A stretch of DNA of 64,000 nt from Pogona vitticeps (taxonomy: Eukaryota; Chordata; Lepidosauria; Squamata; Agamidae). The stretch spans positions 324,182,822 through 324,246,821 of the forward strand of contig NC_135783.1 in assembly GCF_051106095.1 (NCBI RefSeq), read 5' to 3'. Shown here in pieces: positions 26,019 through 36,504 of the stretch. Below the pieces are notes generated by a model. The model made no database searches. It saw only the letters and a program-made list of their open reading frames with translations, and had not been told where the DNA came from. Each line of letters opens with the position of its first letter. The first letter of the stretch is position 1. Both the position numbers and the translations under genes were made by a program.

Positions 26019-26039
26019 TATATATATATTTATTGCTCT

Positions 26040-26093
26040 ATTTTATGTTGTTAGCCGCCTAGAGTGGTCTTAACCGACCAGATAGGCGGGATA

Positions 26094-26173
<80 letters not shown>

Positions 26174-26175
26174 AA
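26040..26175 (+). mobile_element. L2-type 3' end with (AAAT)n tail
   Basis: TTAGCCGCCTAGAGTGGTCT and CCAGATAGGCGGGATATTAA precede about 19 AAAT units (26096-26174), the tail of a SINE or L2-type element. It lies between the two inverted MITEs. Confidence 0.85.
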
Positions 26176-26433
26176 TGTACATAATGCACTGAAGGAGACA
26201 CTGAGTGCTGCTTTGTAAAGTGACTCATGAACATCTCTGATTTTGGCCACAGGGGATATAAAGGATTTCCATGTAGTGAAATCTTGCATGACTTACGGCT
26301 GAGGTTGCAATATGGGTGCCCTTGGAAAAACAAATGGCTTTTTAAATATCAGTCACTAAAATATTTCTCTTAAACTTCAGTAGTGTTAATTGCAACTTTT
26401 AACCACAATGAAATATTATCACCCTTGTGTATA

Positions 26434-26879
26434 CAGTGGTGCCTTGCATAGCGAGGTTAATCCGTTCCGGATTAACCTTCGCTATGCTGAAGCATCGCTG
26501 AACGGGGCAGCGATTTCCATTGGAACGCATTAAACATCGTTTAATGCGTTCCAAATAGGCCAAGTACTCACCGTTCAGCGAAGCTTCAGGATGGCCGGCA
26601 GCCATTTTCGCGCCCTCACCTCGCTTAACGAGGGCGCGAAAACGCTGTGCGCGGCCATTTTGGGCCATTTCCCGGCTTCCGGCAGCCATTTTGGCCGCCG
26701 AACAGCTGATCGTCGGGGTTCGTTTTGCGAAGATCGGTAAGTGAAACGCTTACCGGTCTTCGCAAAGCAAATTTTTCCCCATTAAAAAAACGTTGAGCGA
26801 TCGCATTAGCGATCCGAAAAAACGGATCGCTATGCGATTTCATCGTTATACGGTGCGCTCGTTAAGCGAGGCACCACTG
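26434..26879 (-). mobile_element. Tigger/pogo-like MITE in inverse orientation, TA target duplication
   Basis: 446 bp between TA dinucleotides at 26432-26433 and 26880-26881. Its start (CAGTGGTGCCTTGCATAGCG, then GGTTAATCCG) matches the end of the 25609 element and its end (GCGAGGCACCACTG) matches the start of that element, so the two copies are inverted. Confidence 0.93.
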
Positions 26880-27329
26880 TATTTGCACTTGAGCATCTGG
26901 CTAGGGCATTTGTTATGACACCCTGCAATAGTAGCATGAGATGTTTTGTGTGGCTGGAAGTGCTGGTGTATCTGATCTTCACTATGTGACCCAGTAAAGC
27001 ACATGGTAGCATTAAATTATGAAGATGTTATCACTATAAGAGAGATGGAAGGTAAAGGAATGCCAGGAAGGTTTGGATCCAAATTGAAATTCTAGGACAT
27101 TTTGAGTAACAGGGGTGGTGCCATAATCTTCCATCTCCCTCTGAGCTCTCTCTGAGCTGAGCAGAGAGAAAACATCTCAAAGTGAATTTTACAGACACAT
27201 GTAGACATGTATCAGAGCTTAGAAAAGTTCTTGTCTGGACTTTAAATCCCAGAATTTCCCAGCCAGTGTGATCACATTTATTAGGGGCCTGACTATAGGA
27301 GAGCGTCATGATAATGCCCATAATAATTG

Positions 27330-27550
27330 TGTCCCATCAAATGAATTTTGAATTCTGGTGACTTCAAGATTTTCTAGTTACTAAGTATTCAGAAGTGAGT
27401 TACCATTCTCTTCTTCTGGGGCTGATTTGGGACTGCGTTTTGCCCAAGGCTATACAGAATGTCTTTTCTCCTGGGAGGCACTGGGAGGAATTGAACTCCC
27501 AACTTTTGGTTCCACAGTCAGATGCCAATCTCACTGAATTATCTCAGTGT
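27330..27550 (-). mobile_element. SINE family 3, minus strand
   Basis: TTCAGAAGTGAGTTACCATT, CTGGGGCTGATTTGGGACTG, CCCAAGGCTATACAGAATG and the tRNA-like GGAGGAATTGAACTCCCAAC mark the inverted element. Confidence 0.65.
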
Positions 27551-28679
27551 CTTGTACTTCAACATTTTCCACTGCATAGGTGAGGAAAGGTACTATTTGT
27601 CAGTTATATAAGCCAAAGCCAAAGAGAAGCTCACCAGCAATAAGAATGATAGTTGGGTTTTTCCCCTCATATATATCCTCTCTGTTCACTTTGATAAGAC
27701 AATCCACTTTAAAATGTATTTAATTAAAGTCTTATTGTTGATTACAGAGATTAAGACTGAAACCTGATGGAAGCAGAGACAATTAAAGAACAGTTAGCCA
27801 ACTTCCTACTATCTATTAACCAGACAGATTCAGCTGTGGCTGCCCATGAGTGAGTATCAGAAGCACTTTAATGGCAGCATAATAGGAGGTGGCTTGATAA
27901 AATACCAGCAGATGGTATTCTGGGTAATGAACCAGCCTATAATGTTTGCAGTAATGGCTTGTATTATCTATTTACCTGGCCTGGAACAAAGCTCTCCAAC
28001 AACACAAAGCTCAAATAGTTTCGTCAGAGTAGGTTGTCCCCATGATAAAAGCGTTTCAATCACTAAAGCGGCCCATTTGCTTCTGTCGCTGAAGAAAATG
28101 TGAAACTGATTTAAACATCTGAAACTCTAAACTCAGAAAGGCAGTCTTGTGTTTCAGCAGCTTTGTGGATGGCAGAATTAATCTTTTGCATATTCTGCAA
28201 TGAGCAACTCCCATTAAGCTTTCATGGTATGGTATTCTTGAGATAAGGACTCTAAAGGAGAGTATAAGCCACCTAAGGACCAAAAATGAGGAGATCCCTC
28301 ATAGATCATGAGCACAAACAGATGTAACATTTTCTGATCTGCCTTGGACAATTGGACAATGTCAGCTCATACTTTTTGTGTGATTGCTCTTAAATGAGAG
28401 CATAGGCAAAATGTAAATCCATTATACGTCCATCATTCTGAAGAATAGACTGAGGATTGTCTTGATCTAGGAGTGACAAATTCAAATTGTCTTAGCCTGC
28501 TGAGATACTTTGGGAAAGTATGTGAGCATTTGGTCTCAGTTTTTAGAATTATGTTACAATTAGCTCTTAAAAGTGATGCTTCCCTGTGGTTCACTTAGCA
28601 TTGTGGCACAAAATTGGAATGTATGTTGTGTGGATATCATTCAGACAAAAAATAACAAATAATTTATTTTTTTATTTTT
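27551..28679. other. Intergenic, nothing recognised
   Basis: Unique DNA; no repeat or gene is visible between the family-3 SINE and the split SINE. Confidence 0.45.
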
Positions 28680-28910
28680 TTATTTAATTTATGTACTACC
28701 TTTCTCAGAAGAGTGGGAGATAAGGTGGCAAGCAATTCTCTCACTCGCACTCTCTTGCCCTCCTCTTCCAATTGTTATAGCAACTCTAAAAGGTCTTTCA
28801 AGGTAGGTGAGATATGTAAGGAGTTGTTTTTAAGGAATGAGCTTCCATGGCTGAGCAGGGATTTGAACCCAGGCCTCCTAAATCCTAATCCTTTATTCTG
28901 TCCACTACAC
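28680..28910 (-). mobile_element. tRNA-derived SINE with L2-type tail, split by a MITE
   Basis: Minus-strand element with the L2-type tail (TACTACCTTTCTCAGA) at 28692-28707 and a tRNA-like head (GGGATTTGAACCCAGGCCTCC, CACTACACCACACTAGCT). The head is interrupted at 28911 by the hAT MITE and resumes at 29049. Confidence 0.7.
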
Positions 28911-29048
28911 CAGTGGTTCTTAACCTTGGGTTACTCAGGTGTTTTCAAACTGCAACTCCCAGAAACCCCAGCCAGCACAGCTGGTGGTGAAGGCTTCTGG
29001 GAGTTACAGTCCAAAAACACATGAGTAACCCAAGGTTAAGAACCACTG
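28911..29048 (+). mobile_element. hAT-type MITE with perfect 8-bp target duplication
   Basis: 138-bp element. The ends CAGTGGTTCTTAACCTTGGG and its inverse CCCAAGGTTAAGAACCACTG form perfect 20-bp terminal inverted repeats. Flanked by the 8-bp direct repeat CACTACAC (28903-28910 and 29049-29056), the hAT hallmark. It sits inside a SINE head. The inner part also has a GGAGTTGTAGTCC-like inverted pair. Non-autonomous, no coding capacity. Confidence 0.95.
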
Positions 29049-29059
29049 CACTACACCAC

Positions 29060-29380
29060 ACTAGCTAACTCCATGGCACAGTGTTTAAACTGAAGTACTG
29101 CAGTCAAGCCTTTGCTCAGAAACTGAGTTTGATCCGAACAAGTTCAGGTAGCCGACTCAAGCTTAACTCAAGCTTCCATCCTTTCAAGGTCAGTAAAATG
29201 AGTACCCAGCTAACTGGAGGACAAAGTGTTGCTTGCATAATTACGTTGTAAACCACCCAGAGAATGCCTTTGCACTATGGGAAGGTATATAAACCAAGGC
29301 AACAACAAAATAACAAGTAGTCCAGATAGGTGGGGTATAAATCAAATTAAATAAACAAACAAACAAACAAACAAACAAAC
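29060..29380 (+). mobile_element. tRNA-derived SINE family 2 with (AAAC)n tail
   Basis: Head GGCACAGTGTTTAAACTGAA, middle CTTCCATCCTTTCAAGGTCA / GAGTACCCAGCTAACTGG, tail AACCACCCAGAGAATGCC. An L2-type end GATAGGTGGGGTATAAATCA with an AAAC run to 29381 follows. Confidence 0.75.
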
Positions 29381-29519
29381 AATATTTAAAATAGCAATAA
29401 ATTAAGAATTTAACATTATACCAACAGAGTATTGAAATGTAATTACAGTAACTGAAACAAGTTAAAACATATTTAAAGCATCTGACAAAAAATATACTAA
29501 TTTTAAAAAGATACATTTC

Positions 29520-29745
29520 TATGAGGCATTTAGAGGTCAAAAACAACTTTAAAAGGAAGTTTTTCATCTGCCAGTGCAAGGACTGTAAGGAAGAAACTAA
29601 TCTAGCTTCATGAGGCAAAAAAAGTCATAGGGTGGGACCAGCCACCAGAAATGACCTCTCTGGAGGTCCTCACCAAATGTGCCTGGGATGGGACCAAGAA
29701 AAGGCCCTCTCCTGAAGACCTGAAAGACTTGGGGGGGGGATACAT
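29520..29745 (-). mobile_element. L2-type LINE 3' fragment
   Basis: Shares the CCTCTCTGGAGGTCCTCACC / GGCCCTCTCCTGAAGA block with the 5940-6110 copy, so both derive from one family. Ends in a G run at 29731-29739. Confidence 0.5.
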
Positions 29746-30050
29746 GTGGAGATACCGGCTTTACGTTGGGGAAATTGCCTTTTGGGTTACTATTGGCAGC
29801 AGCATAAAGATAAATGCAGTCACAATGACTTTCCAGATAAAACCACACTCCATTGCTACTTGTTCACCAAATAAAAGGGAAGCAAAGACCCATCTTGATT
29901 TCACATAATTTTTAGGTAATTCAATTATTATTATTTGAAAATACAAGACACAGTCTTTGACTGGTAGTATAACAGATGCAAGTTTTAACAAAAAAACTAA
30001 GTATCATTTCAGTATCAATGTAGTATGAACACTGTTCCTAATACTGCCTC

Positions 30051-30069
30051 TCTCTCTCTCTCTCTCTCT
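30051..30069 (+). repeat. (TC)n run
   Basis: Dinucleotide TC tract of about 9 units beside the LINE remnant. Confidence 0.8.
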
Positions 30070-30079
30070 TTTTGAAGCT

Positions 30080-30700
30080 CTGATGGTGTTATTCCAGATA
30101 TCTGCAGCTGATTATAATATTTTATTAAATTCTGCAACATTGTTCTCAATGGAGACCACTGAAATGTGTTTCATCCACAAGCAATTTCTATTGCCAGCTC
30201 TCTGTATTTTGTTAATTTTCCAATTCTTTATCTTCAACTTTGTCATCCCCTGGAATTGCAGTGTCAATTAACCAGACGTTTCATCATTCTCTTTCTCTGT
30301 CTGAGTTATTACGCTCAAGTTGTCTGTCTATTTGAATTCATAGGCTCCATAAGATCTTAAATTTTCTGACTCCTTCTCTACCTGATATTCCCACGAATTC
30401 CTGGATGCTGATAGTTTTTATATATGTATATTTTACATAATGACCAGTATATTAATTTTCCAACTCTATCACATTTAGCTTGGAAGTCTGTGCAATCTTT
30501 GAATATTCACTGATGAGATGTGACACAGTTACATCGTTTTCTTGGCAGAGTCAACATTTGCTATTTACACTAATCCTCTGAAATAGCTTTCATGAGATTA
30601 GTTTGGAGCACTTGTTCTTATGCAGCAAAGATCAAGCCTTTGGTTTCTTTCTTGATGGTCCCCAGTTTTAGTAATTTCCCAAATAGGTTGCTGTTACTAC
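30080..30700 (-). mobile_element. Non-LTR retrotransposon C-terminal remnant
   Basis: Translation of the minus strand in pieces gives GTIKKETKGLIFAA, EQVLQTNLMKA, IQTDRQLE-like and FQGMTKLKIKN-like segments. These match the C-terminal region of a common animal LINE polyprotein, with a decayed knuckle and the IQTD motif. Several stops and frame changes show it is dead. A (TC)n run at 30051-30069 abuts its 3' side. Clade not assigned. Confidence 0.6.
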
Positions 30701-30781
30701 CACTATATGTTTTGTTTTAAATGGAATACATGAGTTATTAAGAATTCATGCCTAGTTGTTGGGGTTTTTTTACCTTTCATC

Positions 30782-31135
30782 TTAAGAATGGAGCCAGGTG
30801 GTTAGCTGGCATGTTCTGGAGATATTGTAATCAAACAATGAGTCACACAACTCTGGCACATCATTCATGAAGCTTTCAGAGTGCAAAACAATGTTTGCCC
30901 CCACTTCTTTATGCATCCGTACACATTGGTGGATGGCGGAATCAATGTGGCCATTGCTTAAGTTAATCCGGATGTGTTCATACTTCCACATGGTCCTGCT
31001 GCTTTCCCTAGAGCCTACCACCATGAAATACGTTCCACAACATTGAGACTGACCTAGATTTAATTCACAGTCTTTGTCAACCTCAGATTGGTTTGAAGAG
31101 GCATCTGAAACCACTTCTGGGCTGGGCACAAACAT
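30782..31135 (-). CDS. Unrecognised 117-codon ORF, intact and protein-like
   Basis: ATG to TAA open frame encoding a 117-residue, mixed-composition product with no low-complexity run. It starts MFVPSPEVVSDASSNQSE. The middle has SQCCGTYFMVVGSRESSR and IHQCVRMHKEVGANIVLH; the end has DVPELCDSLFDY. A stop lies just before the ATG (TGA AAT ATG). No splice sites were identified. Just downstream on the same strand is a decayed LINE C-terminal remnant (30080-30700) in which stops are frequent, so this frame staying open is unusual. I do not recognise the family; it could be a retrocopy fragment, part of an older mobile element, or chance. Confidence 0.35.
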   Translation of the reverse strand: MFVPSPEVVSDASSNQSEVDKDCELNLGQSQCCGTYFMVVGSRESSRTMWKYEHIRINLSNGHIDSAIHQCVRMHKEVGANIVLHSESFMNDVPELCDSLFDYNISRTCQLTTWLHS

Positions 31136-31139
31136 ATTT

Positions 31140-33457
31140 CAAGTAACCCTTGCAATGTCATGTTTTTAATTTAGTCCTCCTGCTGCCTAAACTTCCAAGT
31201 CCTGCCTGATTTTAAACCCCATTTCTTTAACTAGGGCTGTGCCAAATTGTCAGCCAGTTCAAAAATGTCAGCCAGTTCAAAATCAGCTCTTTTGTTTTGA
31301 CTATATCTCTGCTCTCTGTGTATGAAATACATTTAAGAGGAAAAGAATCAGAGTGGCTGCCATTTTGAGGCGCTTTTTGAATTTGGGGGAATTCAGAATT
31401 CTAGCAATTCGTAATTGTTGTCTCCTTTGCCACTCATTGGGAACCTTCATTACATAATGGATAGCAGATGCCTACAGATGTGGGCGGATAATTTCTCCAG
31501 TAGCTCCTTTGTGAGCAGTGATACAAGAAAAGGCCCCTACAAAGAAAACTCAGTCATTAAGGTGAGCTTACAATAAAACCACATTATTCTATTCCATACA
31601 ATTCTACTTTTTTAAGCTCACATTATTCTATTCCATACAATTCTACTTTTTAAAGCTGTAATAATGAGAAAATGCATGTTCACTTTTGTATTTCTTTTAT
31701 AAAAATGACCTGCAAAAACAAAATAAAAGAAACCCCTAAGAAAAAATACAATAAAAAAGCTGTGGAAAAGCAGTCATCAATGTTTAAGAGTATCTGACAT
31801 TTAGGGGTGTGGTTAGGAATAAGATTTAACATTGCAAACTCATGGATGTCTAATGAGATGCAGTCCCACTGAGTTTAGTGGGTTTTACCAACGCTAACAA
31901 TGCTGAAATATCAGCAAAATGACTTCAGGGAACAAGGACGAATGAGACCACTTAAGCAATGAATAGATGAATGCATCAAATAAGGGTCAGCAGTACCTGT
32001 GTTGAAGCAGAGGCTATTTAATTGCAGAATATAACCCATTTCCAAAACAGGATGAAATTGGAAATATAAAATCATTTGGCTGCATGCAGACCATAATTGT
32101 AGAAATAAAATACAATTTAATTCCATGCAAAAATATCTGCCTAATCTGTCATTGGTTTATAAAAGTGTGGTTCATTTGTTTATTACATCCATATTTTCCC
32201 TTTCCCCCAAAAAATGCTCAAAACAACTAACAATCATTATTAAACACATATTAAAAGTGAAAAATATTTTCAGTTTTATATATCAATTATTTTATTCAAG
32301 AAAATGACCTAAAATGCAACATTTAGAGAGAGAAAACACTTAAGTTCAAAGATTCACTAAACTAGTAGCTCTTAACATGGTGGGATCTCTCCTATTATCC
32401 TACTAGAACATCTTAGTGTCTTGTAATAGTCAGTTCCTGGGATTGAACCTTCCACTGCTTTGTGGTCCGTACAAGTATTTTTTTTCCAGGCTCTGTGTAG
32501 CAGCAGCAGATGTCTGGGCTTATGGTAAGTACAAAATTGCTTGGTTAATATGGGCTAGCTCTCATGCACCATTTTCTTTTAGAAATACTTACATGAGCTT
32601 TAACTGGGATTAACCTGTCTTTACCATTGTATGGGTCTGGATAGGATGGTAGAACTCTATGTACTCAAGAAAATATACAGGTGCTAACAAAACACAGAAC
32701 AGAATCCAGCTGATATAAATAACAGAGCTTTGTGATGTCCCCATTTCCTTTTAGTTCCTCTTCAGGCTTTAGACCAGTGGTCTAGAAAGTGCATTATGGT
32801 CATTAGAGTTATCACACAAATGATTACTCTCTGTGTGAGAGAGACAGGGGTTTTTGTTATTCCGTATTCACACTAAATGATATATTGCAACCAGCTTCCA
32901 ACCAGTTTGGTTTCTGAGGACCAAAAGGGTTTGAAACAAACAGTAGGCATTCCCAGAGTGTCTCATGCCACATTAGTTGCTTTAAAACATATGTATGCCA
33001 GTGGGTTCATTAATGTGACTGGCAATTTAGAGGCAGGCAGGCAAAATGTAGTGAGTCAATTAATGCACTGAACCGTAGAGGGGATAGTGACTTTGGTTAA
33101 AATTGATCACTTGTCTGTGATCAAGGTCTTTAGCTAGCAATTAGGCCTTTTGTTGAATGTTTATACTTGGGGAAAGGTTAATTATGCCTTTAAAATGCTT
33201 CTCTTCTTTGTTACATGTGTGAAGGAGATTTTCTGTGTTCTTGGGTTGTAATCATTCTGTAAGATCCTACATTATACAGGCTGTTTTGCTTCCACTGGAT
33301 AGACAAAATTCTATGTTACCCTTATTTATAGCGACTAATAATGCTGATCAGATTTAAAAAGGACAGGGTTCCTGCACCTTTAATAGTTGTGAGGAAACGA
33401 AAATTTAAACCCATGTGACTCATATGCTTATACCAGCTGAAACAACTTCTAAACAAC
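31140..33457. other. Intergenic, nothing firm
   Basis: Contains a 31-bp direct repeat (TCACATTATTCTATTCCATA type) at about 31575-31655. No gene. Confidence 0.4.
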
Positions 33458-33459
33458 TA

Positions 33460-33720
33460 CAGTGGACCCTTGACTTACAGACGGCTTGACTTACAGACTT
33501 TTTGAGTTACAGACTTCTCTGGCCGCAAAATTTAGGTTTGACTTGCAGACTGAGATTTGACTTACAGACCAGAAAAAAACCAAAATGGAACAAAAACGGC
33601 CTGTTATGGGATTAATCGGTTTTCAATGCACTGTAGGTCAATGGAGACTTGACTTACAGACTTTTTGACTTGAGAACTGCCTTCCAATACGGATTAAGTT
33701 CTCAAGTCAAGACCCCACTG
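33460..33720 (+). mobile_element. Tigger-like MITE, second family
   Basis: 261 bp between TA at 33458-33459 and 33721-33722. Ends CAGTGGACCCTTGACTTACA and the inverse CTCAAGTCAAGACCCCACTG. Internal repeats of GACTTACAGAC. No coding capacity. The ends resemble the pogo/Tigger group. Confidence 0.9.
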
Positions 33721-33722
33721 TA

Positions 33723-34804
33723 CCTGTATTAAAGGAATAGGAACCCTGTCCTCTTAAAAACAAACAAAAAAATGAACACTCTTACCCTGGTACTTGCATT
33801 CAACATTCAGAGGCTATCTTATGGATTAATCCACTGGTCCATTTAAGAATTATTGACATGTACTGCCAGTGGATCTCCATGTTTTCAGATAGAAGTCTTA
33901 CCTATTCCTGTCTGAAGATAGGGGGCATTGAAAGAGAGTCTTTCTGCTAGCAAAACAATCTGCATCAATTTCAGCATCTACTTCTTCAGGCATATTAGAG
34001 TCAAGCAAAACTACAGGTTATATACAGTGTTAGCAGACGAAATGAAACAGCAAGGTGACAATAGCACTATTGACACAGGTAATTAATAGTCATGCTGATT
34101 TCCATACACATCAATAGATACTCACATACTTCCTATGAGGTGTGAAGTAACAGGAGCTTCAGTCAGGAGTCAAATTGGAAGGAGCAGCTAATCAATTCCC
34201 AGAATCAATGTCTAGGTCTAATCCATATACAAAACTGTAGGGATAAATGTTTATTAGTATATAATGAGCTAAGAATCCCTAGTTGATCATTGATTCTTTT
34301 GACATGCTCCGGAACTTATATGTCTTGTCTTGGCTGGCTTTCTTTCCAACCTCAGCTTGTAATTATTTTAGTCCACCACGGTCACTTATGGGTAATTTAT
34401 AGTGTCCAGAGAGATCAAAATCCCCTGAAATAGTTTTTTTCTTTTGGTGTTCTAATGTCAGGTTTATGTCCATTAACTTTCTGGTGTAGAGATTGCCCTG
34501 TTTATCCTAGAAAGAATGCAGATAAGCCCTGATGGCAAAGGATAACATGGGACTACATTAACAAATAAATAGGTAAATTAGCTCCCAATATTATGTGTGG
34601 CCTTGTTTCTTAGCCCACTTGTCTAGGCTGCTTTGGCATTGGGAAGATGATTGAAAATGGCCAATGCTTGCTGGAGTTTTGCTGTTATTATGGTCTTTGT
34701 GTCAGCAAAACATTCTTTAATATGAAGCTTCAACACAGAGTCTCTTGGAGACATCCAAGATTGAAGCATTGACATCAGCTCGATTTGATCCTCACTAGAC
34801 GCTC
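33723..34804. other. Intergenic, nothing recognised
   Basis: Unique AT-rich DNA between a MITE and the Bov-B fragment. Confidence 0.45.
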
Positions 34805-35026
34805 TCGTCATTTAGTCGTTTAGTCATGTCTGACTCTTCGTGACCCCATGGACTAGAGCACGCCAGGCCCTCCTATCTTCCACTGCCTCCTGGAGTTGTG
34901 TCAAATTCACACTTTCCCAACATCAAGGTCTTTTCCAAAGAGTCTTCTCTTCTCATGAGATGGCCAAAGTACTGGAGCCTTAGCTTCAGGATCTGTCCTT
35001 CCACTGAGCACTCAGCGAATAAAGAA
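34805..35026 (-). mobile_element. Bov-B LINE fragment
   Basis: Contains GACTCTTCGTGACCCCATGG, AGAGTCTTCTCTTCTCATGA and GCCTTAGCTTCAGGATCTGT, the well-known Bov-B reverse transcriptase region seen on the complementary strand. An internal deletion brings CTGGAGTTGTGTCAAATTC next to ACACTTTCCCAACATC. Inactive fragment. Confidence 0.85.
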
Positions 35027-35029
35027 ATT

Positions 35030-36500
35030 GTATGAAAACAGAAGGAAGACCACGTATTGACATCAGCAAGACTTGCGATCAGAGAAAAGTGGAGGAATTT
35101 GTCCAAGCACTTGAGGAAACTCTTCCAAGCCTGGCTGGTGCAAATGCACCTGATGGGAACATTTCAATAATGCTGTTTATAACATCACCTTGTCCACATT
35201 TGGCAAGAAGACCAAAAAGATGGCAGACTGGTTTGAAGCCCATTTGGAGGAGTTGATGTCAACCTTCGAGGAAAAGAGGAGAGCTCTAGCAGCATACAAA
35301 GCCTGTCCTAGTGAGTACAGCTTTCAGGCTCTTCGAGTTGCTTGTAGCAAAGTACAACAGACTGCCAGGACATGTTCTAATGATTATTGGCTTCAGCTCT
35401 ACTCTCAGATACAGATAGCAGCGGACACAGGTAACATCAAGGGAATGTATGACGGTATGACCTAAAGCAGGCTTCAGGTCCAATACAGAAGAAATCTGGT
35501 CTTTTGAAGATTGCTACAGGCGTGATCATCCAGGACCGAGCACAGCAGTTGGAACACTGGCTGCAGCACTACTCTGAGCTATATTCCAGAGAGAATGTAG
35601 TAACCAAAGAGGCATTAAATAACATCAAGTGCATGCTTGAAGAGTTGGACAGTGAACCAACTTCAGCAGAAATAAAAGTGGCCTTGGATTCCCTCACCTC
35701 AGGGAAGGCACTTATGAAGGATAACATCCCTGTTGAAGTGCTGAAGTGCTGTAAAGAGATCATCACCATCAAGCTGTATTAAGTATTTTATCTTTGCTGG
35801 AGGGAAGGTGGAATACCACAGAACATGAATGATGCAAACACTGTCACATTGTACAAGAACAAAGGTGACAGGAGTGACTTCAATAACTATGGTAGCATCT
35901 CTCTTCTCAGCATTGTATGAAAACTGCTTGCCGTGTTGTGCTGAAGAGGCTCCAGGTGCTTGCAGGCAGAGTCTATCCAGAATCACAGTGTGGATTTCGA
36001 GCTAATAGATCCAGCAGTGACATGGTATTTCTCCTCAGACAGTTGCAGGAGAAATGTAGGGAACAATGACAGCCACTCTTTTTGGCCTTCACATGTCTTA
36101 CAAAGGCCTTTGATTTGGTTAGCAGGGAGGGCCTTTTTAAAATACTTCCCATGACTAGATGTCCACCTCGACTCCTTAACATTATTAGGTCTTTTCATAA
36201 GGAAATGAAGGGCACTGTAGTTGTTGATGGCTCAACATCAGATCCCTTTTACATCTGAAGCGGAGTGAAACAGGCCTGTGTCCTCATGCCGACTTTGTTT
36301 GGGATCTTTTTTTGCTGTCATGCTTAAGCACGCTTTTGGAACTGCAACAAAAGGTGTCTATCTCCAGACTAGATCAGATGGAAAGCTCTTTGCTCTCTCT
36401 AGATTGAGAGCAAAGACCAAAGTCATGCAGGACTTCCTCTTCGCAGATGATGCAGCCATTGTTGCCCACTCTTCTGAAGACATCTGACCTTCTTTCCAGG
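35030..36500 (+). mobile_element. Non-LTR retrotransposon with reverse transcriptase, inactive
   Basis: Open pieces encode a connector with RRALAAYKACPSEYSF (from about 35278) and EHWLQHYSELYSRENVV (from about 35550), then the RT: ESQCGFRANRSSSDMV-like (about 35980-36025), VSREGLFKILP-like (about 36120-36150), SGVKQACVLMPTLFGIFFAV-like (about 36259-36318) and the catalytic FLFADDAAIVAHSSED (about 36433-36480). The frame changes several times (for example near 35465, 35900 and 36060). It resembles the LINE proteins often mislabelled craniofacial development protein 2-like. Clade not assigned. The 5' end abuts the Bov-B fragment. Confidence 0.85.
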
Positions 36501-36504
36501 AATT

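Noticed and set aside
25582-26843. ORFs of 69-97 codons in both strands
   Set aside because: Arise inside the MITEs, which have no coding role; the two strands mirror each other.
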